From an uncultured Clostridia bacterium (lineage in GTDB: Bacteria; Bacillota; Clostridia; Oscillospirales; CAG-272): 13,626 nt of DNA. A program made the translations under genes and the position numbers. The stretch is taken from the NCBI GenBank assembly GCA_946641795.1, contig CAMPBZ010000018.1:1-13626 (forward strand), written 5' to 3'. This document shows positions 5,382-12,925 of this stretch, piece by piece. The stretch's first letter is position 1, and every line of letters begins with the position of its first letter. The notes under the pieces are model-generated. The model was not told where the DNA came from, ran no database searches, and saw only the letters and a list, made by a program, of their open reading frames with translations.

Positions 5382-8300
5382 TTATTTACTGTAGTAGGTT
5401 TTCAGCGCGGAAACGTCGGAAGAGGTCAAAACGCCGTTGAAGATCATGACGTCGTCCAAATATGCCGGCAGATGGTCGGGTTCGTGCCCAAGGGCATCCT
5501 GCCCGATGCACAGCGTACTGCCGCTGGTCAAGCTGGTGCCGGTAAGAGTCAGGCCGTTCTTATCGTACTCCGGAGATTGCTCCACAAAATCGTAGTAACA
5601 CTTGACCTGGTTAGCCGAGTGGTTGACGGTGATGATGACGTGTACCCAGCCGTCCTGATAGTTGGAAGGAAGCGTAAAGCCGATATCCCGGCGCCCGGAG
5701 CCGTTGCCGAAGTTGAACAGGATGCGGGAGGTGTGCAGGGCAAGTACCCAGCCGGAGTTTGCGCCGCTTGCCCAGTCTTTATTGGCAAGAATGGCGGGGT
5801 CGCCCATGGTGCCGTAGGTGTTGATCCAGAAGGAGATGCTGAAATCATTGGTTCCCGGATAGTAGTTGGAAACCGAGATGTAACCGTCGTCAAACGCGGT
5901 GGCGCCGCCATAGTAGCCGTTGTCGTCGCCAAAATAGAGCTTGCCATTGGTGGTCGTGCTCTTATTGCCGGTGGCGTCGGTGGCGTTGCCATCCAGCGGG
6001 AGATAGAGGTAAAGCGATTTGGAAATGTTGTTTGCAAGGTAGGTCAGCGCGTTTTCGGGGGTATCCTCGTTTGCGTGATACCGGGCGGAAACATTGCCGG
6101 CGGGCGGCATGGGACGATCCTGTGCGGTAACGTCCTCAAACAAACCGGAAGGAACGCGGGAGGTCCAGCCGGAGGGCTGTGCAACGCCAAGCGCATAGGT
6201 TACAATGGAGGCAATATCGCGGTTTTCTACCTCGCCGATGGTGCCGTTGACCACCGTTTTGCCGCGCACTCCAAGCAGGACTTTGACGTGATCGTCGGTC
6301 GAGCCGCCGTGACCCGTGCCCGAACCGCCGTGGTCGGCGGTGAGGATAAAGAGGGTATCATCCAGAACGCCTGCGGCTTGATATTTGGCAAAGATTTCGC
6401 CAATATAGCCGTCGTCGGTGGTAATTTGGTTGAGGAACGCGGTACCTCCCCAACCGGAATTGTGCCCTATAAGATCTACCTGGTCAAACTGGACGAACAG
6501 GAAGGTTGGAATTTGCTCGTCCAGATAAGCGCAAACGCGATCGCGCACAAGGGCATCGTTACTGCCGGTGGACTGTTTGGTCACATTTACACCAAGTCCA
6601 TCCTCCACAATGCCGGTGTTGATGGGATCCCAACCGACGATCGAAGCCAGTCTGGCAGTCGGTTTCGCCTCGTGCAACACGCGGAAAATGCTTGGGAACT
6701 GCGAATTGGTTGGATAGCGATAACTGGAATCTTCGATGGTGGCATTGGTTAATTTGTGGTAATTTGCCGTAACGCCGTGCAGCATACTGCCCCAGGACTG
6801 GGCGCTGATGGAAACCGGGGTAAGGCAACTATACGTGGTTGCGCCGCCGGCAAAAATGCTATCGATGTTGGGCGTAGAGGTGTTTTGGAAGAAGCGCCCT
6901 GCGCCGTCAATACCAATAACAGCAACGTATTTGTAGGCGCCAAAGGAGCCGGTGGGCTCTGGCGCGGCGGTTTCAAACAGGTCCTCGGGAACGGTTGCCG
7001 ACCAGCCGGCCGGTGCGGTTGCACCGAGCGCCTCGGCTACGATGGCAGCGGTATCACGGATTTTCATATTCTCAAATGCGCACTCCGAATTGACCGTTTT
7101 GCCGGAGATGGCGAACATAATGTTCATTTCGGCATCGCTGCTGCCGCCGTGTCCGTAATTAACTCCGCCGTGATCGGCCGTGACGATGAAGAGGGTGTCT
7201 TCCAGCACGCCGGCCGCCTCATATTTGGCGTAAATCTCGCCGATGTAGCCGTCGGTAATGGTGATTTGCTGTAAATAAGGATCCGAGCCAAAGCCGCCCC
7301 AACCGCCGTTGAACTGGTTGCTGGAAGAGCCGCCCGCCCAGGAAACGCCGCCGTGCTCGCCGGCATAGTCCACGCCGCCGAACTGGACGAACAGGAGCGC
7401 GGGAATTTGCTCATCGAGGTAATCGCAAATCATATTCTTGTTGAGAATATCGCGGTAGCTCAGGCAAACCTCGCCGTTTGCATTTTTGTATGCGTAATCG
7501 ATTTTTCCATTTTCATCGGCATAATACTGGTTGCCGTCCTCGTCGGTATGAATGCCGGGTGTAACAACCGGAAGATAGCCCTTGGTTACGCCAAATCCGT
7601 TTTCAATCAAGCCGGTGCTGATATCTTCCCACTGTGCGAAAGACGCCAACTTAACGGTGGAATCTTCCTCGCGGATCACGCGGAAAATACTGGGATAGAG
7701 AGAGTTATATGGATATGGCCCATCGGTAATATTTGCATTTGTAATTCCGTGAACGTCCGATCCGACGCCGTGCAACAAGCTGCCCCAGCTCGGGCCGCTA
7801 TGGGAGGGGAATTCGGTTCTTGCCGTATAAGTGACTGCGCCGTTTGCAAAGATGGCGTCGATATTGGGCGTATTCGCCTGCTGGAAGAAGGCGCCGGCAC
7901 CGTCCACGCCGATGATGGCAACGTACTTGTAGTCGCCGGAGAGGGTGCTTACAGGAGGTTCCACAGGGGTATCGATTTGCGTTTCCCAGAACTCCTCGGC
8001 AATCTGATCGGCATCTATGAGAATATCCTGACCATAAAGCTCGCAATCCGCAAGGACTTGGGTAATGGCCTCCGGCACCTCGCCGCCCATCTCGCTGATG
8101 GTTTCGGCAACGTACTGCACCGACCGCGAAATCTGATCCGAATAACTGTCGGTTTCATTTTCGGTCACGTAAATGCGCGCCAGAATTTGCGTGCCGTAAA
8201 AGGTTACGGGAATGTTGGTGATGACGGCGGTAAAATAGTAAAACTCGTCGTAATCGCCGGCGTAATCGGTAACCGCCGCCTGAACCGCCGTTTCAAGCAT

Positions 8301-8639
8301 CAGATTGACGGCAGGAACCTTTTTGACCACGGGGGTTTCCGAGGTGATGCTATCCGGCGTGACGATGTTCACTTTGTTTTCCTCATCCCACTCGGTGGTG
8401 CTTTCCACCATGGTTGCCGGGATCAAAAGAAAGCCGAAATTGGCATTCTCGCCGGGCTGAACGGCCGCGGTTTTGCGGATTTTGCCGATGAAGCGCAGGC
8501 CTTGATTGCCAACCGTGCGGATGGACGCACCGAGAACTTCGGCATCATAGCTTTCCGCCGCGGCGGGAATGACCAGCGCCGCCGAGGAAAGCAACATTGC
8601 GAAGATCAGCACGAGAGCAAATAGTTTTTTCAATTTCAT
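5382..8639 (-). CDS. Secreted tandem phosphodiesterase (alkaline phosphatase superfamily) with LamG domain
   Basis: The 1085-aa product starts at ATG 8639, with AAAAGGAG upstream and directly before a Sec signal peptide (1-29, ending AAA). Residues 31-205 are the domain of unknown function also forming the 188-aa protein. Residues about 236-556 and 568-836 are two related type I phosphodiesterase/nucleotide pyrophosphatase-like domains. Domain 1 shows metal ligands D246, D424, H429, D489, H490 and H497 (VDGAG, VDYAGEHGG, TADHGG, GHGG), with S281 as likely nucleophile. Domain 2 shows D578, D722, H726, D769, H770 and H777, with S612. Residues 873-1085 are a concanavalin A-like LamG/Laminin_G_3 fold, likely binding glycans. 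Both catalytic sites look intact, although domain 1 has one extra residue in the D-x-x-G-H motif. The substrate is unknown; phosphodiesters on surface or host glycans are a guess. It is monocistronic, with its own promoter and terminator. Confidence 0.9.
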   Translation of the reverse strand: MKLKKLFALVLIFAMLLSSAALVIPAAAESYDAEVLGASIRTVGNQGLRFIGKIRKTAAVQPGENANFGFLLIPATMVESTTEWDEENKVNIVTPDSITSETPVVKKVPAVNLMLETAVQAAVTDYAGDYDEFYYFTAVITNIPVTFYGTQILARIYVTENETDSYSDQISRSVQYVAETISEMGGEVPEAITQVLADCELYGQDILIDADQIAEEFWETQIDTPVEPPVSTLSGDYKYVAIIGVDGAGAFFQQANTPNIDAIFANGAVTYTARTEFPSHSGPSWGSLLHGVGSDVHGITNANITDGPYPYNSLYPSIFRVIREEDSTVKLASFAQWEDISTGLIENGFGVTKGYLPVVTPGIHTDEDGNQYYADENGKIDYAYKNANGEVCLSYRDILNKNMICDYLDEQIPALLFVQFGGVDYAGEHGGVSWAGGSSSNQFNGGWGGFGSDPYLQQITITDGYIGEIYAKYEAAGVLEDTLFIVTADHGGVNYGHGGSSDAEMNIMFAISGKTVNSECAFENMKIRDTAAIVAEALGATAPAGWSATVPEDLFETAAPEPTGSFGAYKYVAVIGIDGAGRFFQNTSTPNIDSIFAGGATTYSCLTPVSISAQSWGSMLHGVTANYHKLTNATIEDSSYRYPTNSQFPSIFRVLHEAKPTARLASIVGWDPINTGIVEDGLGVNVTKQSTGSNDALVRDRVCAYLDEQIPTFLFVQFDQVDLIGHNSGWGGTAFLNQITTDDGYIGEIFAKYQAAGVLDDTLFILTADHGGSGTGHGGSTDDHVKVLLGVRGKTVVNGTIGEVENRDIASIVTYALGVAQPSGWTSRVPSGLFEDVTAQDRPMPPAGNVSARYHANEDTPENALTYLANNISKSLYLYLPLDGNATDATGNKSTTTNGKLYFGDDNGYYGGATAFDDGYISVSNYYPGTNDFSISFWINTYGTMGDPAILANKDWASGANSGWVLALHTSRILFNFGNGSGRRDIGFTLPSNYQDGWVHVIITVNHSANQVKCYYDFVEQSPEYDKNGLTLTGTSLTSGSTLCIGQDALGHEPDHLPAYLDDVMIFNGVLTSSDVSALKTYYSK

Positions 8640-8702
8640 AGGACGGCTCCTTTTGGGGAAATTGTGGAAAACGCGCGAATGACAGTGCAATTATCCAAAC
8701 CT

Positions 8703-8731
8703 ATTATAACAAAATTTTATCGTTTTTGCAA
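8703..8731 (-). promoter_or_regulatory. Promoter of the tandem phosphodiesterase gene
   Basis: On the minus strand TTGCAA (8726-8731, a 4/6 -35 box) is followed by 17 nt and TATAAT (8703-8708). TGT just before it gives an extended -10. Predicted start is near 8696. It sits in the 114-nt gap after the ACT-domain gene. No terminator is seen in that gap, so read-through from the aromatic cluster is possible. Confidence 0.72.
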
Positions 8732-8753
8732 GGGAAAGTTTGCAATTTGGGTT

Positions 8754-9182
8754 TTAAGAGGCCAAATCCTTTGCTTTGACCAGCCGGAAACCGGCCTTTT
8801 GCAGCGTTTTTTCGGCCGCGGCATTGTCGGCAACACGCAAAACAACATAGGCGCTGTTCTCGGTGCGCGTGAGGAAGGCGTAAAGATACTCTACGTTGAT
8901 CCCGTTGTCGTCCAGCGCCGAAAGCACCTCGGCAAGCTCGCCGGGCTGATCCGAAAGCTGAACGCCGACCACCTCGGTAATTTGCACCAGCGTTCCGTCG
9001 GCCGCAAGAATTTGCCGGGCTTTGCCCGCATCGCTGACGATCAGGCGGAGAATGCCGAACTCGGCGGTGTCGGCAATGGAAAGCGCGCGCAGATCAATGC
9101 CGTTCTTTGCCAGAAGGCCGGTGATCTCCGCCAGTTTTCCCTGTTTGTTTTCCAAAAAAACGGTAAGTTGCTGAATTGCCAT
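8754..9182 (-). CDS. Tandem ACT-domain protein, likely amino acid sensor
   Basis: A 142-aa protein from ATG 9182, with AAAAGGAGG about 9 nt upstream. A longer frame reaching 9479 overlaps paaK and is rejected. Residues about 3-68 (AIQQLTVFLENKQGKLAEIT...) and 70-140 (EVVGVQLSDQPGELAEVLSA...) are two ACT domains, each with the typical beta start, the (K/P)G-x-L-A-E turn and a following helix. There is no catalytic or DNA-binding domain. ACT pairs bind amino acids at domain interfaces. Stand-alone proteins like this are often found beside iorAB and paaK in anaerobes, so sensing of an aromatic or branched amino acid is the likely job. The target is unknown; modulation of PaaK or IOR is inference. 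It is the last gene of the operon, 19 nt after paaK. Confidence 0.9.
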   Translation of the reverse strand: MAIQQLTVFLENKQGKLAEITGLLAKNGIDLRALSIADTAEFGILRLIVSDAGKARQILAADGTLVQITEVVGVQLSDQPGELAEVLSALDDNGINVEYLYAFLTRTENSAYVVLRVADNAAAEKTLQKAGFRLVKAKDLAS

Positions 9183-9201
9183 TTTCGGGTTCCTCCTTTT
9201 T

Positions 9202-10512
9202 TTAATCGTGCAGTTTGCGTTTATCGACCACGCGAACGGCTTTTCCTTCGCTGCGCTCAATGGTCTTGGGTGGAACGAGATGCACCACGGGGTTGATGCC
9301 CAGCATGGTTTTGATAGCGCCGGCCAGCGCGCGCTCCCGCGCAGTAATGCCGCTGACGGTATCCGAGAACTGCTCGGGTGCAAGCTCCACAAACACGTCC
9401 AGCGTATCGCTGTTGTTGGCGCGATCCACTTCGATGCGGTAGTTGGGGGCATAGCCCTCCTGAATGAGCACCGTTTCAATTTGCGAGGGGAATACGTTGA
9501 CGCCGCGAATGATGAGCATATCGTCGCTTCTTCCCATCGGTTTCTTCATCCGTACGTGCGTTCTGCCGCAGGCGCATTTTTCGCGCGTGAGAACGGTGAT
9601 GTCCCGCGTGCGATAGCGCAAGAGCGGAAACGCCTCCTTATCCAGCGAGGTGAACACCAGCTCGCCGCGGCTCCCCTCGGGCAGAACTTCGCCGGTATCG
9701 GGATCGATGATCTCGGCCAGGAAGTGATCCTCGTTGATGTGCATTCCGCATTGATATTCGCATTCAAAGGCAACGCCGGGGCCGGAAGTTTCGGTCAGGC
9801 CGTAAATATCGTAGGCTTTGATGCCGAGCGATTTTTCAATATCGCGCCGCATTTCCTCGGTCCAGGGCTCGGCGCCGAAAATGCCGGCTTTGAGGAAGTT
9901 GTCGGTAGGCTTGTAGCCCCGCTCTTTGAGCGCTTCGCCCAAATAGGCGGCGTAGGACGGCGTACAGCAAAGAATGGTGGATTTGAGATCCATCATAAAC
10001 TGGATCTGCCGTTCGGTGTTTCCGCTGGACATTGGCAGGGTCAAAGATCCCACTTTGTGCGAGCCGCCGTGCAGGCCGGAGCCGCCGGTAAACAGGCCGT
10101 AGCCATAGCAGACCTGTACAATATCCTCTTTGGTACCGCCCGCGGCGACAATGGCGCGCGCACAGCACTCCTCCCAAAGGTCAATATCGTGCTGGGTGTA
10201 GTAAGCGATGACGCGCTTGCCGGTGGTACCGGACGTGGACTGGATGCGCACGCAATCCGAAAGCGGGACGGCAAGCATTCCGTAGGGGTAGGTATCGCGC
10301 AAATCGCTCTTGGAAAGGAATGGTAGCTTGTAAAGGTCGTCCACGCCGCGAATATCCGCAGGAGTAACGCCTTTTTTCTGCATCAATTCCCGGTAATAGG
10401 GCACGTTCTCGTAAACGTGCTTGACCTGCCGGACGAGCTTTTCGGATTGCAGTTCGCGCAACTGCTCGTAGGGCATTGTTTCCATTTCTTGTTGATAATA
10501 ACGGTTTTTCAT
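9202..10512 (-). CDS. paaK: Phenylacetate--CoA ligase
   Basis: The 436-aa product has the normal length for this adenylate-forming enzyme, which converts an arylacetate, ATP and CoA to arylacetyl-CoA, AMP and pyrophosphate in the cytoplasm. Visible motifs are STSGTTGK (92-99, phosphate loop), GIFGAEPWTEEMR (210-222), YGLTE (237-241), GELVFT (283-288), RYRTRD (299-304), the hinge GRSDDMLIIRG (327-337), and the C-terminal SEGKAVRVVDKR with K424 as catalytic lysine. A Cys/His group (C251, C255, C313, C315) is typical of PaaK-like proteins. The ATG at 10512 follows the iorB stop by 3 nt with only a weak AGAAAG site, which suggests translational coupling. The substrate could be phenylacetate, 4-hydroxyphenylacetate or indoleacetate. 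The neighbours favour recycling aryl acids to or from aromatic amino acids over the aerobic paa route, of which no other gene is present. Confidence 0.95.
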   Translation of the reverse strand: MKNRYYQQEMETMPYEQLRELQSEKLVRQVKHVYENVPYYRELMQKKGVTPADIRGVDDLYKLPFLSKSDLRDTYPYGMLAVPLSDCVRIQSTSGTTGKRVIAYYTQHDIDLWEECCARAIVAAGGTKEDIVQVCYGYGLFTGGSGLHGGSHKVGSLTLPMSSGNTERQIQFMMDLKSTILCCTPSYAAYLGEALKERGYKPTDNFLKAGIFGAEPWTEEMRRDIEKSLGIKAYDIYGLTETSGPGVAFECEYQCGMHINEDHFLAEIIDPDTGEVLPEGSRGELVFTSLDKEAFPLLRYRTRDITVLTREKCACGRTHVRMKKPMGRSDDMLIIRGVNVFPSQIETVLIQEGYAPNYRIEVDRANNSDTLDVFVELAPEQFSDTVSGITARERALAGAIKTMLGINPVVHLVPPKTIERSEGKAVRVVDKRKLHD

Positions 10513-10515
10513 AAA

Positions 10516-11097
10516 TCAATCTTTCTCTGCGGCATAACCGAGTTCAAATGCTTTTTTGTTTAATTCCAGGAACTTGGGCGCAACGGTCTTTTCCAGCGCC
10601 GCGATCCATTTTTCGTAGGGAATGTTCATATATTTTGCAAGGCGCGCCATCAACACGATGTTGACCGCCTTGACGCTTCCCGCCTGAACAGCCAGCGAAA
10701 GCGCGTCGATCTCCTCGACCTTGGTGCCGCCGGCGCGGAGCTCTTCCAGAATGGCCTCCGGGTAGGTCGCCTGGCCGATGATGACCGGCATCGGGTCGAT
10801 TTGCTGTGTGTTGACGATGATTTGCCCGTTCTTTGCAAGGCAGGCGCTCCAACGCGCGGCTTCCAGTTTTTCAAACGAAACGATAAAATCGGCCTCCCCT
10901 TCGGTGATGATGGGGGAATAGACCTTTTCACCGAAACGAACATAGGTCACAACGCTTCCGCCGCGCTGGCTCATGCCGTGCACCTCGGAAACCTTAACGT
11001 CGTAGCCCTCGTCGGTAAGAAGGCAGCCGAGCAGGCGCGAGGCAAGCAAGGTTCCCTGCCCGCCGACGCCGACGATCATAATATTGACGGTTTTCAT
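10516..11097 (-). CDS. iorB: Indolepyruvate:ferredoxin oxidoreductase, beta subunit
   Basis: The 193-aa product begins at ATG 11097, whose first bases overlap the iorA stop as ATGA. The ribosome binding site AAGGAGG lies inside the end of iorA. The N-terminus MKTVNIMIVGVGGQGTLLAS carries the GVGGQG motif of the gamma-type domain of 2-oxoacid:ferredoxin oxidoreductases. It is followed by EVHGMSQRGG (37-46), the usual IorB sequence. With IorA it forms the enzyme that converts aryl-pyruvates (from Trp, Tyr or Phe transamination), CoA and oxidised ferredoxin to arylacetyl-CoA, CO2 and reduced ferredoxin. Length fits the short IorB type, without the extra C-terminal domain seen in some proteobacterial versions. 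Cytoplasmic; the 4-nt overlap implies coupled, equimolar synthesis with IorA. Confidence 0.95.
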   Translation of the reverse strand: MKTVNIMIVGVGGQGTLLASRLLGCLLTDEGYDVKVSEVHGMSQRGGSVVTYVRFGEKVYSPIITEGEADFIVSFEKLEAARWSACLAKNGQIIVNTQQIDPMPVIIGQATYPEAILEELRAGGTKVEEIDALSLAVQAGSVKAVNIVLMARLAKYMNIPYEKWIAALEKTVAPKFLELNKKAFELGYAAEKD

Positions 11098-12839
11098 ACC
11101 TTCTCCCCTCCTTTTTCGATGGCGCCGAACGCGCAAAGCTGTTTGCAAACCTCACAGCCTACGCAGAGCGTTGCGTCGATGTGCGCCTTGCCTTCTTTGA
11201 GGCTGATGGCCGGGCAACCGAGTTTCATACACCGGCCGCAGGAGCGGCATTTTTCGGGATCGACCCGGAGCGCCGGCTCGGTTTTAACGTATTTGAGCAA
11301 CACGCAGGGGCGGCGCGAAATGATGACCGAAGGCTCGGCCGCGGCAAGCTCCTCCTTGATCGCTTTTTCGCAAGCGGCAAGATCGTAGGGATCCACCACA
11401 CGAACGCGGGAAATGCCCACGGCGCGGCAGAGCGCTTCAAGATCGACTTTGGCCGCGGGATCACCTTTGATGTTGTAGCCGGTGGTGGGGTTTTGCTGGT
11501 GGCCGGTCATACCGGTAATGGAATTATCCAAAATGATGACGGTGGAATTGGAGGCGTTGTAGGCAATGTTGATCAAACCCGTAACGCCCGAATGGATAAA
11601 GGTGGAGTCGCCTATGACGGCAACCGTTTTTCCTTCGGTCTTCCCTTCGCCGGCCAGGTTGAAGCCGTGAACGCCGGAAACCGACGCGCCCATACAAAGG
11701 GTGGAATCCACCGCGCAAAGCGGGGGTTGCGCGCCCAGCGTGTAACAGCCGATGTCGCCGAGCACGGTGATTTTATTTTTGGCCAGCGTGTAGTAAATGC
11801 CGCGGTGGGGGCAACCGGCACACATCATCGGCGGGCGCACGGGAACGGCGCTTTGCGGCGCTTTTGCCGCCTCCTTTTCGGGCAGGCCGAATGCGGCGGC
11901 AATGGTGGCCTGCGAATACTCGCCAATGGGAGAAAACAGGCTCTTGCCGATGGGATCCAGCCCCAAATTTCTGCAATGCGTTTCCAGAATGGGGTCAAGC
12001 TCCTCGATGACGTACAGCTTTTTCACCTTTGCGGCAAAATCCAAAATCAATTTTTCAGGCAACGGGTTGGGCATACCGATTTTGAGCACGCTGACGGTAT
12101 CCCCCAGCGCCTCTTTGACATACTGGTAGGAAGTGCCGGAAGTGATAATGCCGATCTCGGTGCCGCCCATTTCCACGCGGTTGAATGGGCAGGTCTCGGC
12201 ATATTCGCGGAGCGCCGCCGTGCGCGCCTCCACCACCGGGTGGCGCTTTTTGGCGTTGCCCGGCATCATAATATACTTGCCGCCGTCCTTCACATAGGGC
12301 TTTTTCTCAACCGGCACGCGCTCGCCGATCTCTACGATCGAGCGGCTGTGCGCGACGCGGGTGCACATCCGGAACAAAACCGGCGTGTCAAATTGCTCGG
12401 AAAGTGCAAACGCCGCTTTGGCAAACGCATAAGCCTCGGCGGAGTCGGAAGGCTCCAACATCGGCACTTTGGCCGCAACGGCATAGTGGCGGGAATCCTG
12501 CTCGTTCTGCGAGGAGTGCATGGCGGGATCGTCGGCAACGCAGATGACCAGGCCGCCGTTGACGCCGGTGTAGGAGAGCGTAAAGAGCGGGTCGGCCGCA
12601 ACGTTCAGACCGACGTGTTTCATGGCGCAGGCGCTGCGAACGCCGCCGAGCGAGGCGCCGAAGGCAACCTCCATAGCCACCTTTTCGTTGGGTGCCCATT
12701 CGCTGTGCAGATCGTTGTATTTTGCAAGAAACTCGGTGATCTCGGTGGACGGGGTGCCGGGGTAGGAAGAAACCAGCCCGATACCGCCCTCGTAAAGACC
12801 GCGCGCGACCGCCTCGTTTCCGATGAGTAACTGTTTCAT
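11094..12839 (-). CDS. iorA: Indolepyruvate:ferredoxin oxidoreductase, alpha subunit
   Basis: The 581-aa catalytic subunit has normal length. In order, it shows SYPGTPSTE (25-33) in the pyrimidine-binding domain, CAGCPHRG (340-347), and the thiamine diphosphate motif GDSTFIHSG...NIAYN (410-428). GMTGHQQNPTTG follows (443-454), then a C-terminal two-cluster ferredoxin domain. The ferredoxin cysteines are C531, C534, C537, C542 (ending CP) and C559, C562, C565, C569 (ending CA instead of the usual CP). Electrons from aryl-pyruvate oxidation pass through these clusters to ferredoxin. In some anaerobes the enzyme is used in reverse to build aromatic amino acids from arylacetyl-CoA. ATG 12839 has AAGGAAAGG about 8 nt upstream. 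It heads the iorA-iorB-paaK-ACT unit, with a putative promoter in the 86-nt gap behind the acyl-CoA synthetase gene. Confidence 0.96.
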   Translation of the reverse strand: MKQLLIGNEAVARGLYEGGIGLVSSYPGTPSTEITEFLAKYNDLHSEWAPNEKVAMEVAFGASLGGVRSACAMKHVGLNVAADPLFTLSYTGVNGGLVICVADDPAMHSSQNEQDSRHYAVAAKVPMLEPSDSAEAYAFAKAAFALSEQFDTPVLFRMCTRVAHSRSIVEIGERVPVEKKPYVKDGGKYIMMPGNAKKRHPVVEARTAALREYAETCPFNRVEMGGTEIGIITSGTSYQYVKEALGDTVSVLKIGMPNPLPEKLILDFAAKVKKLYVIEELDPILETHCRNLGLDPIGKSLFSPIGEYSQATIAAAFGLPEKEAAKAPQSAVPVRPPMMCAGCPHRGIYYTLAKNKITVLGDIGCYTLGAQPPLCAVDSTLCMGASVSGVHGFNLAGEGKTEGKTVAVIGDSTFIHSGVTGLINIAYNASNSTVIILDNSITGMTGHQQNPTTGYNIKGDPAAKVDLEALCRAVGISRVRVVDPYDLAACEKAIKEELAAAEPSVIISRRPCVLLKYVKTEPALRVDPEKCRSCGRCMKLGCPAISLKEGKAHIDATLCVGCEVCKQLCAFGAIEKGGEKV

Positions 12840-12863
12840 ATCTGATACCTTTCCTTCGGTTCT

Positions 12864-12895
12864 ATGATAACCCCTGAACTTGACTTTATGTCAAG
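12864..12895 (-). promoter_or_regulatory. Putative iorA promoter with an overlapping inverted repeat
   Basis: On the minus strand TTGACA (12889-12894) is followed, 19 nt later, by TATCAT (12864-12869), a wide spacer that would suit an activator-dependent or weak promoter. The -35 box lies inside the inverted repeat CTTGAC-TTTAT-GTCAAG (12879-12895), a plausible operator. No good terminator separates this from the upstream gene, so co-transcription also remains possible. Confidence 0.55.
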
Positions 12896-12925
12896 AGGTT
12901 TTGCCGAAAAAGTTTAAAATTTTTA

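Noticed and set aside
8754..9479. Longer version of the ACT-domain protein (start near 9479)
   Set aside because: The extra 99 residues overlap the end of paaK in another frame and look random. The ATG at 9182 has a strong ribosome binding site and begins exactly at the ACT fold.
11181..12830. 549-codon plus-strand frame opposite iorA
   Set aside because: iorA has full-length homology with all cofactor motifs. The antisense frame shows only Gly/Arg/His-rich sequence with no family features, so it is a shadow of third-position GC bias.
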